Positions 21,960-33,743 of a stretch of 64,000 bases of DNA are shown piece after piece (position 1 is the first letter of the stretch; the number at the start of each line of letters is the position of its first letter). This DNA is from Pieris napi (taxonomy: Eukaryota > Arthropoda > Insecta > Lepidoptera > Pieridae): assembly GCF_905475465.1 (NCBI RefSeq), contig NC_062254.1, positions 9,058,001 through 9,122,000 of the forward strand. The letters run 5' to 3'. Under the pieces are notes generated by a model. It did no database searches. It had not been told where the DNA came from and was given only the letters and a program-made list of their open reading frames with translations. The position numbers and the translations under genes are program-made.

Positions 21960-23001
21960 CGTCAAGAGAGATAAACGCATAATTGGACTTCATATTATCT
22001 ATAACGTTCCTCAGCGTCTCGTGTTTTAATGTTTCCAAGTTATTGTTCCGTAAATCCAAAATATTCAACTTTTGTATATCATCAAACACTCCGTCATCCA
22101 GCGCCGCTAGCTTGTTATTGGCTAAGGAAAGTTTCTTAAGTTGTGTCAAGCCACCAAAACCTCTTTCCGAAATGAACTTTATTTCATTCCCGTCTAAATA
22201 AAGTTCATGAAGACCCCAAAGTTCTGCGAACGCAAGATCGCCTATCATACTCAATTTATTGTTTCGCATATCCAAGGTAATCAAATTAGATAGCCCCTGG
22301 AAATTCTCTCTGATTACTACAGTCAACAAATTATTATTCAAGTCGAGTTTGATTAAATTGTTCAAATGCTTAAAACACCCGTCGTGTAAAACTTCTATTG
22401 TATTCTTTGAAAGATAAAGTCTTTGTAAATTAGGTAAGATGTAGAATACATCTTTTGTTATCTCCGAAATCTGGTTTTCTACAAGACTCACATTCACCAA
22501 CATAATTAAATGAGCGAATGACATCTTCTCCAATTTCGCAATTTTATTTCTATGCAGCGTTATATCTCTTAGCGTCGTTGAATTTGTGAACGCAAAGGAC
22601 GGTATGCTGTATATGTTTGCGTACTGAATATTTAAGTATTGCAAATGATCCAATCGCACAATAACTTTTGCGGGAATAAATGTGAGCCCACCGTCCGTTC
22701 TAACATTGAAAGTCAGCCGTTCAATTTTCGGTTGAGAATAAAAGTTGGACCAGAAGGGATCATCTTCAGCGATTCCACCGTTAAAAACCCAACAGTCGGC
22801 TTTCGTTGCTGTTTTTATTTTTATACTTTCACAATAGCAATGCACTTTAGATGCTCTGTCTTGTATATCGCAAATATTAACGAAATGCGAATAAGGCGAC
22901 TTTTCGGATTTCCATCTGCGTTTATCATTTTGACGACTCTCAGTGAGATTTATTTCGACTGTTGCGAAGGCTATCATTAGGATCAGATACGTTAAGCTCA
23001 T
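21960..23001 (-). CDS. Con: Connectin-like LRR adhesion protein, first coding exon
   Basis: Encodes residues 1-347 plus one base of codon 348 of a 495-residue cell-surface protein. I start at the ATG at 23001; the same frame is closed by TGA at 23016-23014. Residues 1-15 form a hydrophobic signal peptide (MSLTYLILMIAFATV). An LRRNT-like cluster has Cys44, Cys55, Cys57 and Cys70. Then come an irregular repeat near residue 93 and nine LRRs of almost exactly 24 residues from about 118, with the pattern LxxLxLxxNxIxxIxxxxFxxL. N-glycosylation sequons lie at N140 and N170. The exon ends at a strong donor (G|GTGAGT, intron from 21959). Insect Connectin is a GPI-linked homophilic adhesion molecule of muscles and motor neurons with ten LRRs; repeat number, cysteine spacing and C-terminus fit. 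LRR protein is near certain; the orthology call rests on architecture and memory of the family, not on an alignment. Confidence 0.85.
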
Positions 23002-23013
23002 CTTTATTCCCAC

Positions 23014-23034
23014 TCACATTGGGTCGCCTTTTAT
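23014..23034 (-). promoter_or_regulatory. 5' leader end of the Connectin-like gene with start-stop uORF
   Basis: On the minus strand a polypyrimidine tract and TTTGTTTCAG (AG at 23036-23035) precede this leader, implying an upstream non-coding exon. The leader contains ATG immediately followed by TGA (23019-23014), a minimal upstream ORF in frame with and 12 nt before the true start codon. The same bases include GTGAGT (23017-23012), a donor-consensus hexamer. Both are visible directly; any effect on translation or splicing is inference. Confidence 0.5.
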
Positions 23035-24259
23035 CTGAAACAAAGAAGTTATATTGAGATCTCGTTTAGCTTAAAATGGTGAAAGATAAATTATGTCACA
23101 AAGTTTTATGACACGATCTGTACTTTGCTTACATTGATGTTTGTTTTTAGTGAAAATATCAGAATTTAAAATAAATACTTCTAGAAAGAAATACTTTTAT
23201 TTTAAATCCGATTTTCATACATGTAGTTTTAATATAGGTAAGTAGTAGAGTTAGTAACAGAACATAATATATTGATTCATAATTAATAATTCAATTTTCT
23301 ATTTCACACCGTCTCTATACATTATTGGGTAATTAATTTTCATGCTTCTACTGCTTTCCAACACAATAAAATGATTGTTTCAACCAAAATTGTATACATT
23401 TAGGATACAATGCATTTAGGAACTCAAGAGTACCTAACCATTTATTGGAGTAGGATTTACTTTATACAGTAAGATTTGTATGATGATTTAGATTTTATAT
23501 TTCTAAAAATTATTTGTATAATATAGGAGATTTTGCTCTGAACGTCTAACAGTTCTCAACACATCTGCTCATAGTCTAGCTGACTGATTGCAAGATAAAG
23601 ACTTATATTTAAAAAAAATAATAATATCTAGACATAGACATAACATTTATCACCAACAAAACACACACACAGTAACACACAAAATAATAATAATAAAAAA
23701 ATATGGAAAGAAAAAAAGGAATTAGGTACATTTTAAGTGTGTAATGTGTGTGAATTGTGAGCAGACGTGTTCCACAGCGCTGGTCATTCTGCCAGAGACC
23801 ACAACAGTTAGATTGTGCCTCAGACGCAAAAAAAGGAAAAGAATGTAATAATAATGATAGAAAAAATAATCATAGTAAAAATGAACAGTGTAAGTAATTT
23901 TTTGTGTGTAAAAGTATATAGTGCATAAAAATAAGCATCATCGTATAAAAATATATCAGCCCCGTAGTTGGCATCAAACAACTAGTACTAACGTTTACCT
24001 TTACAAAATAATATAGCATAAGCAAGAATGTGTCGTATGCTTATACATATTCCAATCTCAGAAGCAGGTGCATTTCTCGACAATACATTGCCTCTTGACA
24101 GTTAAATTTTGTTACCCTAGACATTAGTTGTATATTACATATATTATGAAAATACGTGTTATTATTTTGTTTAATCGCCATTATCCGTGCGTCGCAACTA
24201 GCATTTTTTTTTGTGACTTCAATAGTTCCATTTAAGTCTAAAACTAGAATATATTAGAG
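23035..24259. other. Upstream intron or 5' flank of the Connectin-like gene
   Basis: AT-rich. 23640-23710 is CA/ATA low-complexity. 23750-23850 is denser (GTTCCACAGCGCTGGTCATT, GTGCCTCAGACGCAAAAAAA) and looks like repeat debris that I cannot place. Confidence 0.45.
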
Positions 24260-24466
24260 CTGAGCGTTTTAAGGCAGTTTTTGCCGCGCACCACCACTAT
24301 GTGAAACCTGAAGTATTTCAGAACCTATTCGACTTAGGGTCCTTCTAAAAAAGAGCGTACCAATTCATAAAAGGCCGGCAACGCACTTGCTTGCAAAAAA
24401 TTCAAGGCAATGTGAGTCACTTAACATCAGGTGAGCCTGCCCGTTTGCCTCCTATTTCATTTTTAA
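24260..24466 (+). mobile_element. LINE 3' end (family L1)
   Basis: Full block from GAGCGTTTTAAGGCAGTTTT to GCCTCCTATTTCATTTT, with a deletion in the WNQLP region (CTATGTGAAACCTGAAG). Confidence 0.75.
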
Positions 24467-25739
24467 AAAATGCACTCTATTTTTTGCAGACAAAGGTAGA
24501 AAAATCTGTTTGATATTCCTAGCCTAGTAAGAAAATTTATTACTGTTTAAAACAAAAGGATTTCTAAAATCAGAAGAATAAAGTTACTTATCTTACAGAT
24601 ATTTAATATTTTTGGTAAATAAACCTTGATTGCCATACAAAAGGCGTTTTTCCTATACAGTGTGTATAAAACTCAGTGTTTATGGGGCCTATGACACATT
24701 GGCCTTACTGTTACTTCAATTAGAATAGATTGAATCAGCTAAATATTTTATCAGTTTTCTATACTTTGATACAAAAATTGTGTCAATAAATACTAAATTA
24801 TTTCTTTAAAGTGTACACTACACTATTCAAACAATAAAATAAATTGACGCATATTAAAGGATAAACCTGTTTAAACCAGTTTTAACATTAGCCTATTTAA
24901 AAATTACAATTAATATCACTAAATTCATCTCTAAACCTAACCTATTTTTAATGCCTACATATTCTTTTCGTGGGATAATTTCCACATGAACAAAGTCATG
25001 TGCATCGAGTATAAGCACCGAAAAACCGTAAATTTATTTTTCACGAACAGAAAATGTTCAATACATTTCTCTCTCTGACAGTGTCTACTCTAATCCCTAT
25101 TATTTATCGAAGTTTAGGAGCCGCTCGAGTCATTTATTATTTGTTATAGATAGGAAATATTGATAAGAACAAAGTAAGCGTACCTTTTAGCGGGGCGCGT
25201 AAACATAACTGAGAGGTATTATTTATTAAAATTTCTCGAAAGAAAACTCGTAAAAATATTGAGATTATGAGTGTGTGTCCTCGTGAACTTTGCAAGAGCA
25301 ACTTTGGCTCATATTACTTCGCGTTTTTATTACGTCTTTTAAGTTCAAACAATATGTTTGATTCTTACATTTTTATACGCTTTGAAGTATTAATGAGCTT
25401 TTATTGTAACTTTTGACTTCAATTTAGCCTGTGATTGTTGAAGTTGAGAAGTAATTACTGAATAGAACTGTTGTGTGCCTTTATTACAAAAGTTTCTAGA
25501 TGGTGTAAAGATTTACATAAAAGATATGAAGCCAAATAAGGAGAGATTTATAAAGAGCTTTTATAAGTTTACTGTTAACAATATTCTTTGTTAACAATTG
25601 TATTGAATTTATATTTAATTTGGTACATAGTAATGGATAAAGTATACGTACAATTTAGTTACTGATAGCATCTAAATAGATGAAGCATAATACTGTAAAC
25701 ACATTATCTATGGTTATACTACGTATATAACATTGGTAA
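24467..25739. other. AT-rich, nothing recognised
   Basis: No feature seen. Confidence 0.5.
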
Positions 25740-25800
25740 TCCCTCAAAGGCCGGCCCACTAAAATGTATATTCACGAACTGTGTTGACTGCTCTTTTTGG
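25740..25800 (+). mobile_element. LINE 3' end fragment (L1-related variant)
   Basis: CCCTCAAAGGCCGGCCCACT followed by GACTGCTCTTTTTGGG, the same variant as at 8427. Confidence 0.45.
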
Positions 25801-26032
25801 GCAAATCCTATAAATAAAAATCCTATGAATAAATCATTCAAATAATTTAAACTTGCAACGTAAGCCCTATGGTTAATTTAGAATATGATATGACATTGAT
25901 AAGTTGATCGGGGATTACAATTAAATCATCTGAAATACATTTCTTACGTTGATAAAAACCATTATTTGGAAAAGAAGATTCCATTAGGCATCTAACCTAT
26001 TCAGATGGCCTATACGTAATTAAACATTGATC

Positions 26033-26083
26033 GAGCAGTGTTGGCTTCAGCTGAGATCGCAGGTTCGATTCCCAGCCGTGCCA
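26033..26083 (+). mobile_element. SINE S1 head fragment
   Basis: GAGCAGTGTTGGCTTCAGCT then GGTTCGATTCCCAGCCGTGC; only about 50 bp of the tRNA-like head remains, with an internal deletion. Confidence 0.6.
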
Positions 26084-26132
26084 ATAATAAATTTAAATCA
26101 ATGCGTTAGTGATACTTCAAATAAAATAAATT

Positions 26133-26406
26133 AGTGGCGCTACAACTTCTTTTAGGTCTTGGCTTCGATTTTTGAATGTGTTTCATGATCATTTGTAAAT
26201 CTAAAAGGCAAGTAGGTGATCAGCCTCCAGTGCCTGACACACGCCGTCGAGTTTTTGGGTTTAAGACATTTCGGTTTCCTCATTATGTTTTCCTTCACCG
26301 TCCGAGCAAATGCGCACATAGAAAGAAAGTCCATTGGTGCACGGGATCGAACCTACGACCTCAGGTATGAGAGTCGCACGTTGAAGCTAGTGGCTAACAC
26401 TACTCT
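26133..26406 (-). mobile_element. tRNA-derived SINE (family S1)
   Basis: Nearly full-length minus copy. Small deletions around the B box (GCACGGGATCGAACC on the plus strand) and in the A box. Head-to-head neighbour of the fragment at 26033. Confidence 0.8.
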
Positions 26407-27476
26407 GGCAGTGACACTTGCCTATTAGAAAAAGCTGATCATCGAACATATACAGAAAGCCCATTTCTAAAAGGCACGCGTTAGTGGTTTTTAACAATAT
26501 AATCTATAAAAGATTACTATGTATCTTGCTTTAATGGTTTAGGTTAATTTTTACTTGTCAGTTATTCGGTAACAAACTCGGTAACCGTCGTAAATAATAA
26601 ACAGTACAAAAGGGGTTTACAGAGTGGACTAATTAAGTAATTAAGCTTAATTGCCCATATGACAGGATGCTGGCGCGACAAAAGATTTGGATGCGGCAAT
26701 GGCGTTTATGTCTTCATACTAATTTGGATGTTAGGATTAATTTATTAGCTTCGGAGGGTGTAAAAAGCGATAGTGTTAAATGATTGTAACATCACACATA
26801 CAACATATCGGTTATATTGACCATAGGTCCCGGCTGAATTATATTGTATTAAGTTTTTAATAACAAGGTCATCGGCAGTTACGACTATCGGTTTTTACGA
26901 CCAAATATGAGTAGTCCCTTCGATACTTTATTCATATTTTTTGGGATTTTTCAATAGAAAACCAAAACAAACGGATGTTGTAAAAACTGTAATGAGTTCA
27001 TAATACGTTATACATACATATACTATTATTAGACCTTTTTAGACGGATAATAATTCTTAATTAAGCATTAATTAACCTGATTAAACAGCCAGCACGTGTT
27101 TCTAAGTATTATTTTCGCCTGACCCTACGTAATACTATCAAAGGACCCATAAATTAACGGGACTAGTTAGTCATAAACTCGCTAGCTTCATTAAATACTT
27201 TGCGAACGTTCAACTCTCTAATGAACCCCAGTGTAACAGTTAAATATGATTTTATTAACTTTTTTATTGTGAGCTCTCAGGGTTGCCACAATACGGAAAA
27301 TCTTATTTACAAATTATAGTTTTTTTTTAACGATTATAAAGTATGTTAATAATACCTACGCTTATGCTAACAATTAGAAATAATATAAAACTAATAAACA
27401 ATAATAAATTTACCCTATGGTCACTGTGGCATTTGGATGACGATACACGAAAAAAGCTTTATTTATTGATCATAGA
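26407..27476. other. Mostly unique AT-rich sequence
   Basis: 26640-26960 is less AT-rich with no match here; no frame of interest. Confidence 0.45.
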
Positions 27477-27572
27477 ATAGGGGGCAAACGGGCAGGAGAC
27501 TCATCTGATCTTGTGTGATATGGACATTCTCAATGTCAGAGAGCTCGCGAATTGCCGCTTTTTAAGCTTTGG
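27477..27572 (-). mobile_element. LINE 3' end fragment (family L1)
   Basis: GGGGGCAAACGGGCAGGAG and GAGAGCTCGCGAATTGCCG on the plus strand match the reversed L1 end; degraded to the right. Confidence 0.6.
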
Positions 27573-28195
27573 CTTCTCCAGTACTTATACCAGGCATCTT
27601 CTAAATAAAAATGTGTAAATTAAACTTTTTTAACTGATATGAATAATAATATTTCCACATTAATCCGCATATTGGACAATTTCCTTTGAAGTCGAATAAA
27701 GTCTCCCAACAGCGGTACCAAGTATATACATAATGTAACGTGCATCCATTCATAAAAAGTAAATGAGTCCAATTGTCCGTCCTTATAAGTTATGTACTGT
27801 TTTGCCTCTTTCTATAAAATGTATGAATCTGTCTGATTCTATTTAAAACGAGAATCAGACTGTTAAATTTATATGAGGGAGATACTTTTTAAGTCATATA
27901 ATATCACAAAACAGAAAATTAAAAGGAAGAAAAAGGATCTAAATAGTCGGTTTTATTATGGCAGTTTCTTCCAGACAACTTAGACGAAAAAACGTACGAC
28001 GATAAAGACGTATTAAAATTACATTACCAGCCATTTAAATATTCACCAAGCAGTAATCGCAATATCCGATCTTATATAAATTATTTGAATGACAACAGTG
28101 TTTAACCAGCACTTGTTTTTGACTACCCAATTTGACTACTTATAAGTAAACGGTTACCTATAAAGGTCTTTATGTAAAAATCTCTATCTCCATCA
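27573..28195. other. AT-rich, nothing recognised
   Basis: No feature seen. Confidence 0.5.
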
Positions 28196-28347
28196 AAAAA
28201 GGAGAGTTTATTGCCAGTTCTTCTCGTCCGTCGCCCTTGATTTGAGAACTGGCAATAAATGTAAAATTGGAAGCATTTAATATGTATATCTTTATTGCCG
28301 TTCATTAGTGTACCTTGTGTTACCTAAATCAATAAATTTATTTGAAT
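28196..28347 (+). mobile_element. LINE 3' UTR (family L8)
   Basis: GGAGAGTTTATTGCCAGTTC through GCCCTTGATTTGAGAACTGG to an AATAAATTTATTTGAATTTG tail. 5' truncated within the GTGGCGG block. Confidence 0.65.
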
Positions 28348-28766
28348 TTGTAACGTATAAAAAACTTGTTTCAGTAGCCCTAGTACATATCAACAATATT
28401 ACAACGAAATCTACATTTTGGCTTCGCCATTTTTACTTGTTCGTAGCTAATTTCTTAATTATTCCTGTGTTCAGAATATAATGCTTAATTTTGTTACAAG
28501 TTTACGAGTATGAATGGAGCCATAAAGTTTGTAATTTACTGTTTTACTGTTAGTTAATCATATTTCATTTGCGTTAACTTCATTATTTCATTTATAACAT
28601 TAACTTCGAAGCAAGCTATTATTGGCGTCCTGAGTTAATAAAGCAAGTAGTGAAAGAATTTTCTAATTCAACAGTTAGTTTTGAGATCAGTGTTGGGCTA
28701 GTGGCTTATTTCAATGCTATCGAATCAGAATCAGAATCTCAGTAGATTTTTATTTATAATCTTTTT

Positions 28767-29237
28767 GAAGTTATACTTCTTTTGGCGCGATGGAGAAAAA
28801 AGATGACAGTGAATTTTTACGATGCGCGCGCACACCGACACCTAAATTCTACATCGTTAAGTTAGTTCTAGGTGGCATGAAAATCGATAATAACTATGTT
28901 CAAGTTGTATATTCTAGTATTTTTATATTTTGAACACGTGTTTCGTAACAGTACAATTAAACAGTGTGAATGAATAAATATTATTTTGGTGTTTTTATTA
29001 AATTAATTTCATATACGACGGTGATAGTATTTACTAATAATAATTTATTATTTATTAGTATATTTATATATATTGAATATTAATGATAAAACTGATTTGA
29101 ATAAACTGTTTTGAGTGCATTTATAGATTTGAGGTTCATTGTCGGTATATGTATAATTTTTAATTATTGATCCAACTATGTTGTTCAAAGAAGTATAACT
29201 TCTAACACGTGTACATAAGTACACACACTCTTTTTTT
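28767..29237 (+). mobile_element. Interspersed element with GAAGTTATACTTC ends (family A)
   Basis: Begins GAAGTTATACTTCTTTTGGC and ends with the inverted GAAGTATAACTTC at 29190-29202, followed by an ACACGTGTACATAAGTACAC block. The interior carries ACGATGCGCGCGCACACCG and TGGCATGAAAATCGATAATA, shared with the copy at 42839. No coding capacity. Confidence 0.6.
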
Positions 29238-29344
29238 GAATACATAAATAAATGTAAAATAATTGTGTAAATAATGTGTCAGCTGACCTTGTTGACGTTA
29301 CTTGTTAAGAAAGAATAAGATGATCAGAGAAACGAACGAAATCG

Positions 29345-29455
29345 TAGGCAAACGGGCAGGAATCTAATCTGATGTTAAGTGATACCGCCGCCCATGAACA
29401 CATTGCCAGAAGGCTCGCAAGTGCGTTGCCGGCCTTTCAAGAATTTGTACGCACT
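29345..29455 (-). mobile_element. LINE 3' end fragment (family L1)
   Basis: GGCAAACGGGCAGGAATCTA through GCTCGCAAGTGCGTTGCCGG (plus strand); terminates before the WNQLP block. Confidence 0.7.
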
Positions 29456-29739
29456 TGAATTATTATTATTTTTAGTTTTGGAGATTATTCGAATTACCAA
29501 AAATGCAATGCTTTTCCCTTTTTAATATTATGAGAGATCAACCAATAAACGATTTCTTGTCTGTATACACATTAAAATAAAATATTCTAAACGGATATGC
29601 GAAATTATGACATTAATCACTTGACGTAAATATCTATATCCGCTATAATACGTATTAAAAGATACAGGTTTTATTTGTTGAGTAAAAATAACCTTATTGA
29701 AAAATCGATATTAATACTTGCAAATATTAAATTTTACAG

Positions 29740-29846
29740 CCTTGCGATTCTGTAACTCACTTTTAGAACTCTCACAGTCGTGAGGGAGTCATTTTACGAT
29801 TTGGCATTCTGATAAATAATACTACAAGCTTCCTCCGCTTGTCAAG
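29740..29846 (+). mobile_element. Fold-back MITE (family M1), left arm only
   Basis: CCTTGCGATTCTGTAACTCA then AGTCATTTTACGATTTGGCA and TTCTGATAAATAAT. The right arm is missing, so this is a half element. Confidence 0.65.
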
Positions 29847-30144
29847 ACGTAATGTGATATTGCTTAACGGAATACCATGAGATTCCAAAAATGACGTGAG
29901 TGACGTAGACAGCGTTGTTAGTGCGAGGAGGTCACGGATTAACAGAATCGCACGGCTGGTATTACAAGTAGTGACTTCAATCAAAGTTGCTGCAAATTGA
30001 TTGCAATTAAAGTAACAAGTGAAGAATGACAAACAATCATATTTGACACTATATGAGCTATTAATATTATTAAAATTATATCTTTCCAAAAGACTTGTAG
30101 AGTTCTAGTGACCAAACTTCAAGCATCACGAATTTGCACGCTTA

Positions 30145-30527
30145 GGTTAGTACCTAATCCCTGGGGTTCATGCGTCGAAAAGAAGGGATGCTGACGCATC
30201 CCTGCAAGCATCGTGCCCGACCTCCCCCAGCTTTATAAACAGGGTGAATTGGCCGATGTGAAAGGCCCTTGCTGTGCCAAGGTCCATTCCACATCATTCG
30301 TTGCCGTAGAGGACCGTGATACTAACGGCTGATCGCGTGGCTGGATGCGGACAAGGCTACGCTGTTACCGTGTACTGCCCCGGGCGATTGCTGGTGGCGC
30401 CGTGGGGTTTTAGTGGGTATGCACTGTTGTGCGAGTCCCACATAACCCTTCCCCACCAAGGTCAACCGTGCCGCGGGAGGGTATGCGTAACGCATTTCCC
30501 CACGAAAAAAAAAAAAAAAAAAAAAAA
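30145..30527 (+). mobile_element. GC-rich retroposon with 23-base poly(A) tail
   Basis: A GC-rich stretch ends in 23 consecutive A (30505-30527). Contains GTGGGGTTTTAGTGGGTATG and CGTAACGCATTTCCCCACG. The pure A-tail suggests a young insertion by target-primed reverse transcription. The left limit is uncertain. Open frames through it are not conserved-looking, so 5'-truncated LINE end or SINE cannot be separated. Confidence 0.5.
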
Positions 30528-30987
30528 GTACCTAAGCCCTATCAAAAGCTCTTTGAAACATTAATTCGATTGTGGAATAGTATGTCAAAGATGACAGATA
30601 ACCTAATTTAACTTACATGTACAGCTGAAACCTCTAATCGAAATATAAACGCACAGATGGAGCTTTGTGCGTTTCTAATTGAAAATATTTTAGTAGGCAA
30701 GTAGACGTGTAGAATTTTTTATATACTTCGCCGATTTCAAAGTCCTTGGAGATTTTTTATATATACTAAAAACAGGTTCCTTTTACATAAAAAGAAAAGC
30801 TATTGATAGGATTGAATGGACAAATCAGGCTTGAGCATCGCAGACTTAACCACTACGCTAAAACCTCAGAAGTAATTAATTATTATTACGTAATTATGAA
30901 AAAAATTATATCAAATAATTACACAATATGAATTACTGTTTCTTGCATGTATATATTCTTGGTATAGCTTAATTAAAAATGAGTCTA

Positions 30988-31302
30988 CTAGCTGACCCGG
31001 AAAACGTTGTTTTGCCATGTATATTATTTCTAGGAAACAATTTTTTAGTTCAATAAAAATAACTATCTACTATAATCAAAATAGGGGTTGATCGTAGAGT
31101 AGTAAAAATTAGGGGTTGTATGTATTTTTGTATGTTGTATCATAAAAAAAATAAAAACAAAAAAATTGTCTAAAAAATATTAATATTATTTTTGAGGTTT
31201 GAAAGATACTGAATATGCATAAAAAATTTCATAAGAATCGGTCGAGCCATTTCGGAGGAGTATGGGAACGAACATTGTGATACGAGAATTTTATATATTA
31301 GA
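30988..31302 (-). mobile_element. Non-autonomous Helitron (family H1)
   Basis: CTAG end at 30988-30991 preceded by a host A; TC end at 31302-31301 bordered by T at 31303, i.e. an A|T site on the minus strand. Full H1 body with the imperfect hairpin GGCAAAACAACGTTTTCC. Confidence 0.75.
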
Positions 31303-31636
31303 TAAGCAATTTTTATATTTTATAAGGAATAAATAGCCGAAAAGCCTCCATCGATAGTACTTCATAATAGGCCTTTACTGTAAACAAAGTGATTTAACGA
31401 ACCCAACTACGCAAAACTGGCCTTTATTGGCATTATGATGAAAGTAAAAAAAGGATGACCTATTTATTATATTCTTATAATGAATTGCCTTATTTGCTTG
31501 AAGCAGTAAGGGAGACCTTTTTATCTTTGTGCGCTTTTAACACTCGCTCGGATAGGAAACTATAGTAAGATATCCGGCGTGTCCTAGACCCAAAAGTCGA
31601 GGGAATGAATAAAAAGGTCGATGACTTCCCTGTTAG

Positions 31637-32010
31637 AAAAAAAAAGGGTGCGTGTACTTATGTACGCGCGTAAGAAGTTATACTTCTTTGGCATTATTAA
31701 AAATAGTTTTTGATTGCATGCAAATAATTAATTACAATTAAATAATAATCTTTATAAAGACTGGAAAAGGAGTCAATAAAGTTCAGTTTACATTTGAAAA
31801 ATTAAAGAAATAAATATTTATTATTTTTCTCTTACATTAAGAGTAACATAAATTCTATTATTATTCGAATGTTGTTTTTAAATTATGTCCAATGCCGTAG
31901 CATCTTCCGTGGGCAACTTCATTCTGTTAATTTTGTGTCACGGTGCGCGCGCATCGTAAAATTTCACTCTCATCAATTTATCATAACGCACCTAAAGAAG
32001 TATAACTTCA
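31637..32010 (-). mobile_element. Interspersed element, family A (inverse orientation)
   Basis: Left AAGAAGTTATACTTCTTTGG and right CTAAAGAAGTATAACTTC mark the inverted termini. CACGGTGCGCGCGCATCGTA lies inside. Outside the left terminus is the TACTTATGTACGCGCG block, seen on the opposite side in the plus copies. Confidence 0.6.
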
Positions 32011-32329
32011 AAAATATAGATATAACAATCTGAGTCTGAGAGAGTGAAATTGTAAGAAAGAAACAAAATAAACTATGTTTTCTACGAGGTTTTTTACACT
32101 TCAAACGCATATTATAAATATTAAACTACTGTTAAGTACAAGAAAGCTCAAGTATTTGTCTAAGCCATATCTGAGCTAGTGTAAGTCTCAGTTTGAGTCA
32201 GCGTTTAAGATAAATAAAAATATTTTAACAGACAATAACAATAAGTACTGTACAGTATATACCAAAATATGCATTGAAGAAACCTATTTTATTTGTTAAA
32301 CGATAAAGGACAAGGGAATAAAAAATAAC

Positions 32330-32666
32330 GACGGGTTGCACTCCGGGAGTGCCGGCAGAAGTGAAAACTTGAATATTAACGTTGTGCATTTTTGATATTT
32401 TGGAAAGGTTAGGGAATAATTTTGCACGAATTGCTTTAATTAATAGTATAAAAGTACTATCATTTATGTGGTAGAATACAATATTTATTTATTGCGATAT
32501 CGTACACAAACATGACACTTTATATTACATTAAATGCGCCGCGCCAGCTGTCTACTCTCCATCCGTCTTACGACTTTTCGATCTAGTCACGTGTCCTGAC
32601 GCGAGTTTAACATTTTTTACCCATTCCAAAAAAAGTGTACAACGCCGCTAAAGAAGTTTTCACTTC
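32330..32666 (-). mobile_element. Family A relative with GAAGTGAAAACTT ends (A')
   Basis: Left GTGCCGGCAGAAGTGAAAAC, right CGCTAAAGAAGTTTTCACTT. The terminus, including the preceding GC(T)AAAGAAGT, parallels family A with a changed core. Inside is CACGTGTCCTGACGCGAG. Single copy here. Confidence 0.5.
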
Positions 32667-32715
32667 AAAAAAGTGCCAAAATGTGCTTGAAAGTACGTAA
32701 AAAAACCAATAAGTA

Positions 32716-32880
32716 CCGCAATACAGTGAGGAAATGCTGCCAGCGTTAAAGGTACACTGCCACAGGCACCAAACGTATTAAATTAATTTAATATTCCATT
32801 TATCAATTTTTGTTATCATTATTATTACTATGTTAGTTAGGTTAATAATATTGTAAATACTATTTTGTGTTATTAAGTAC
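32716..32880 (+). mobile_element. LINE 3' end fragment (family L5)
   Basis: GAAATGCTGCCAGCGTTAAA encodes the GNAASVKGTLP tail seen at 4050. It is followed by the related UTR (TAGGTTAATAATATTGTAAA). Confidence 0.6.
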
Positions 32881-33743
32881 GTAAAATAATACATACGATT
32901 TAAATATGAATGCATTAACCAGAATATTCATTGTCAAATCAATGTAAGTCTAGAATATTTTTAAGAAAAGCGAAGAAAATGAACAAAAATTCAAACCTCT
33001 AGCCACGATGCCATTATACTCCTCAACAAAGACATTAATTTGTGTAGAAAGTTCCGTGTCAACAACGTGACGGGTGCAGTAAAGTTTCGGAAACAGCCAA
33101 CAAAAAGCTTGTAAGAATACAGGCTAGGGAACATTTATGCAGCTAGCTGATATTCTTACATTTTTAATGCCTATAAAGATTTAATACACATAAAAGATTT
33201 TGTATTACACAATGTATATTCTTAAATATGCATACAATAAACAATTTCGTCACTTTTCATTTGCAATTCGTATGTTAATGAATACCAATTTGAACAATCA
33301 AATGTCATAATTTAATAAAGAGATAATAAAGCTTAAGACGGAAAATCTGTATGTACATCCAATTATTCTACCGATCAATGACACCAGAGCATACAAAAAT
33401 TAAGTCAGCACTTTAAAAGCAGGTATCTTTAAACGTGGCTAGACTGTAAGGAAATGTATGCATATGAATTATTATGAAACCATATTACATACGCCAACAT
33501 TAGCTTGGTACAGTACATTAGTAATTTATTGTGTCTGTTATGGACAGAACGTTTTTAAATATTATAATATGAACTCAGCCTATGCGACAATACTGGGAAA
33601 GATCGTCAATATATTGGAAAAACTTTACAGTCAATTTATTGAGGAAGGCTTTAGGCTCATATGACGCGACTATCGGATTCTCGAGGATATAGACGCAGCA
33701 AGTTCAATATGTGTTCTATGAACATAATAAGGAGTAAAAACAA
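32881..33743. other. AT-rich, nothing recognised
   Basis: No feature seen; a 68-codon frame at 33458 is not protein-like. Confidence 0.5.

Noticed and set aside
23011..23013. GTG at 23013 as start of the LRR protein
   Set aside because: A GTG start is not expected in an animal nuclear gene; the ATG at 23001 gives a clean signal peptide.
23980..23990. Another Helitron end (AACAACTAGT)
   Set aside because: CTAGT is present but the hairpin is inside rather than before it and no matching TC end was found.
28767..28790. GAAGTTATACTTC resembles a recombinase target arm such as loxP
   Set aside because: Only part of one arm is similar, there is no 8-bp spacer with a second arm, and the motif is simply the terminus of a dispersed eukaryotic repeat.
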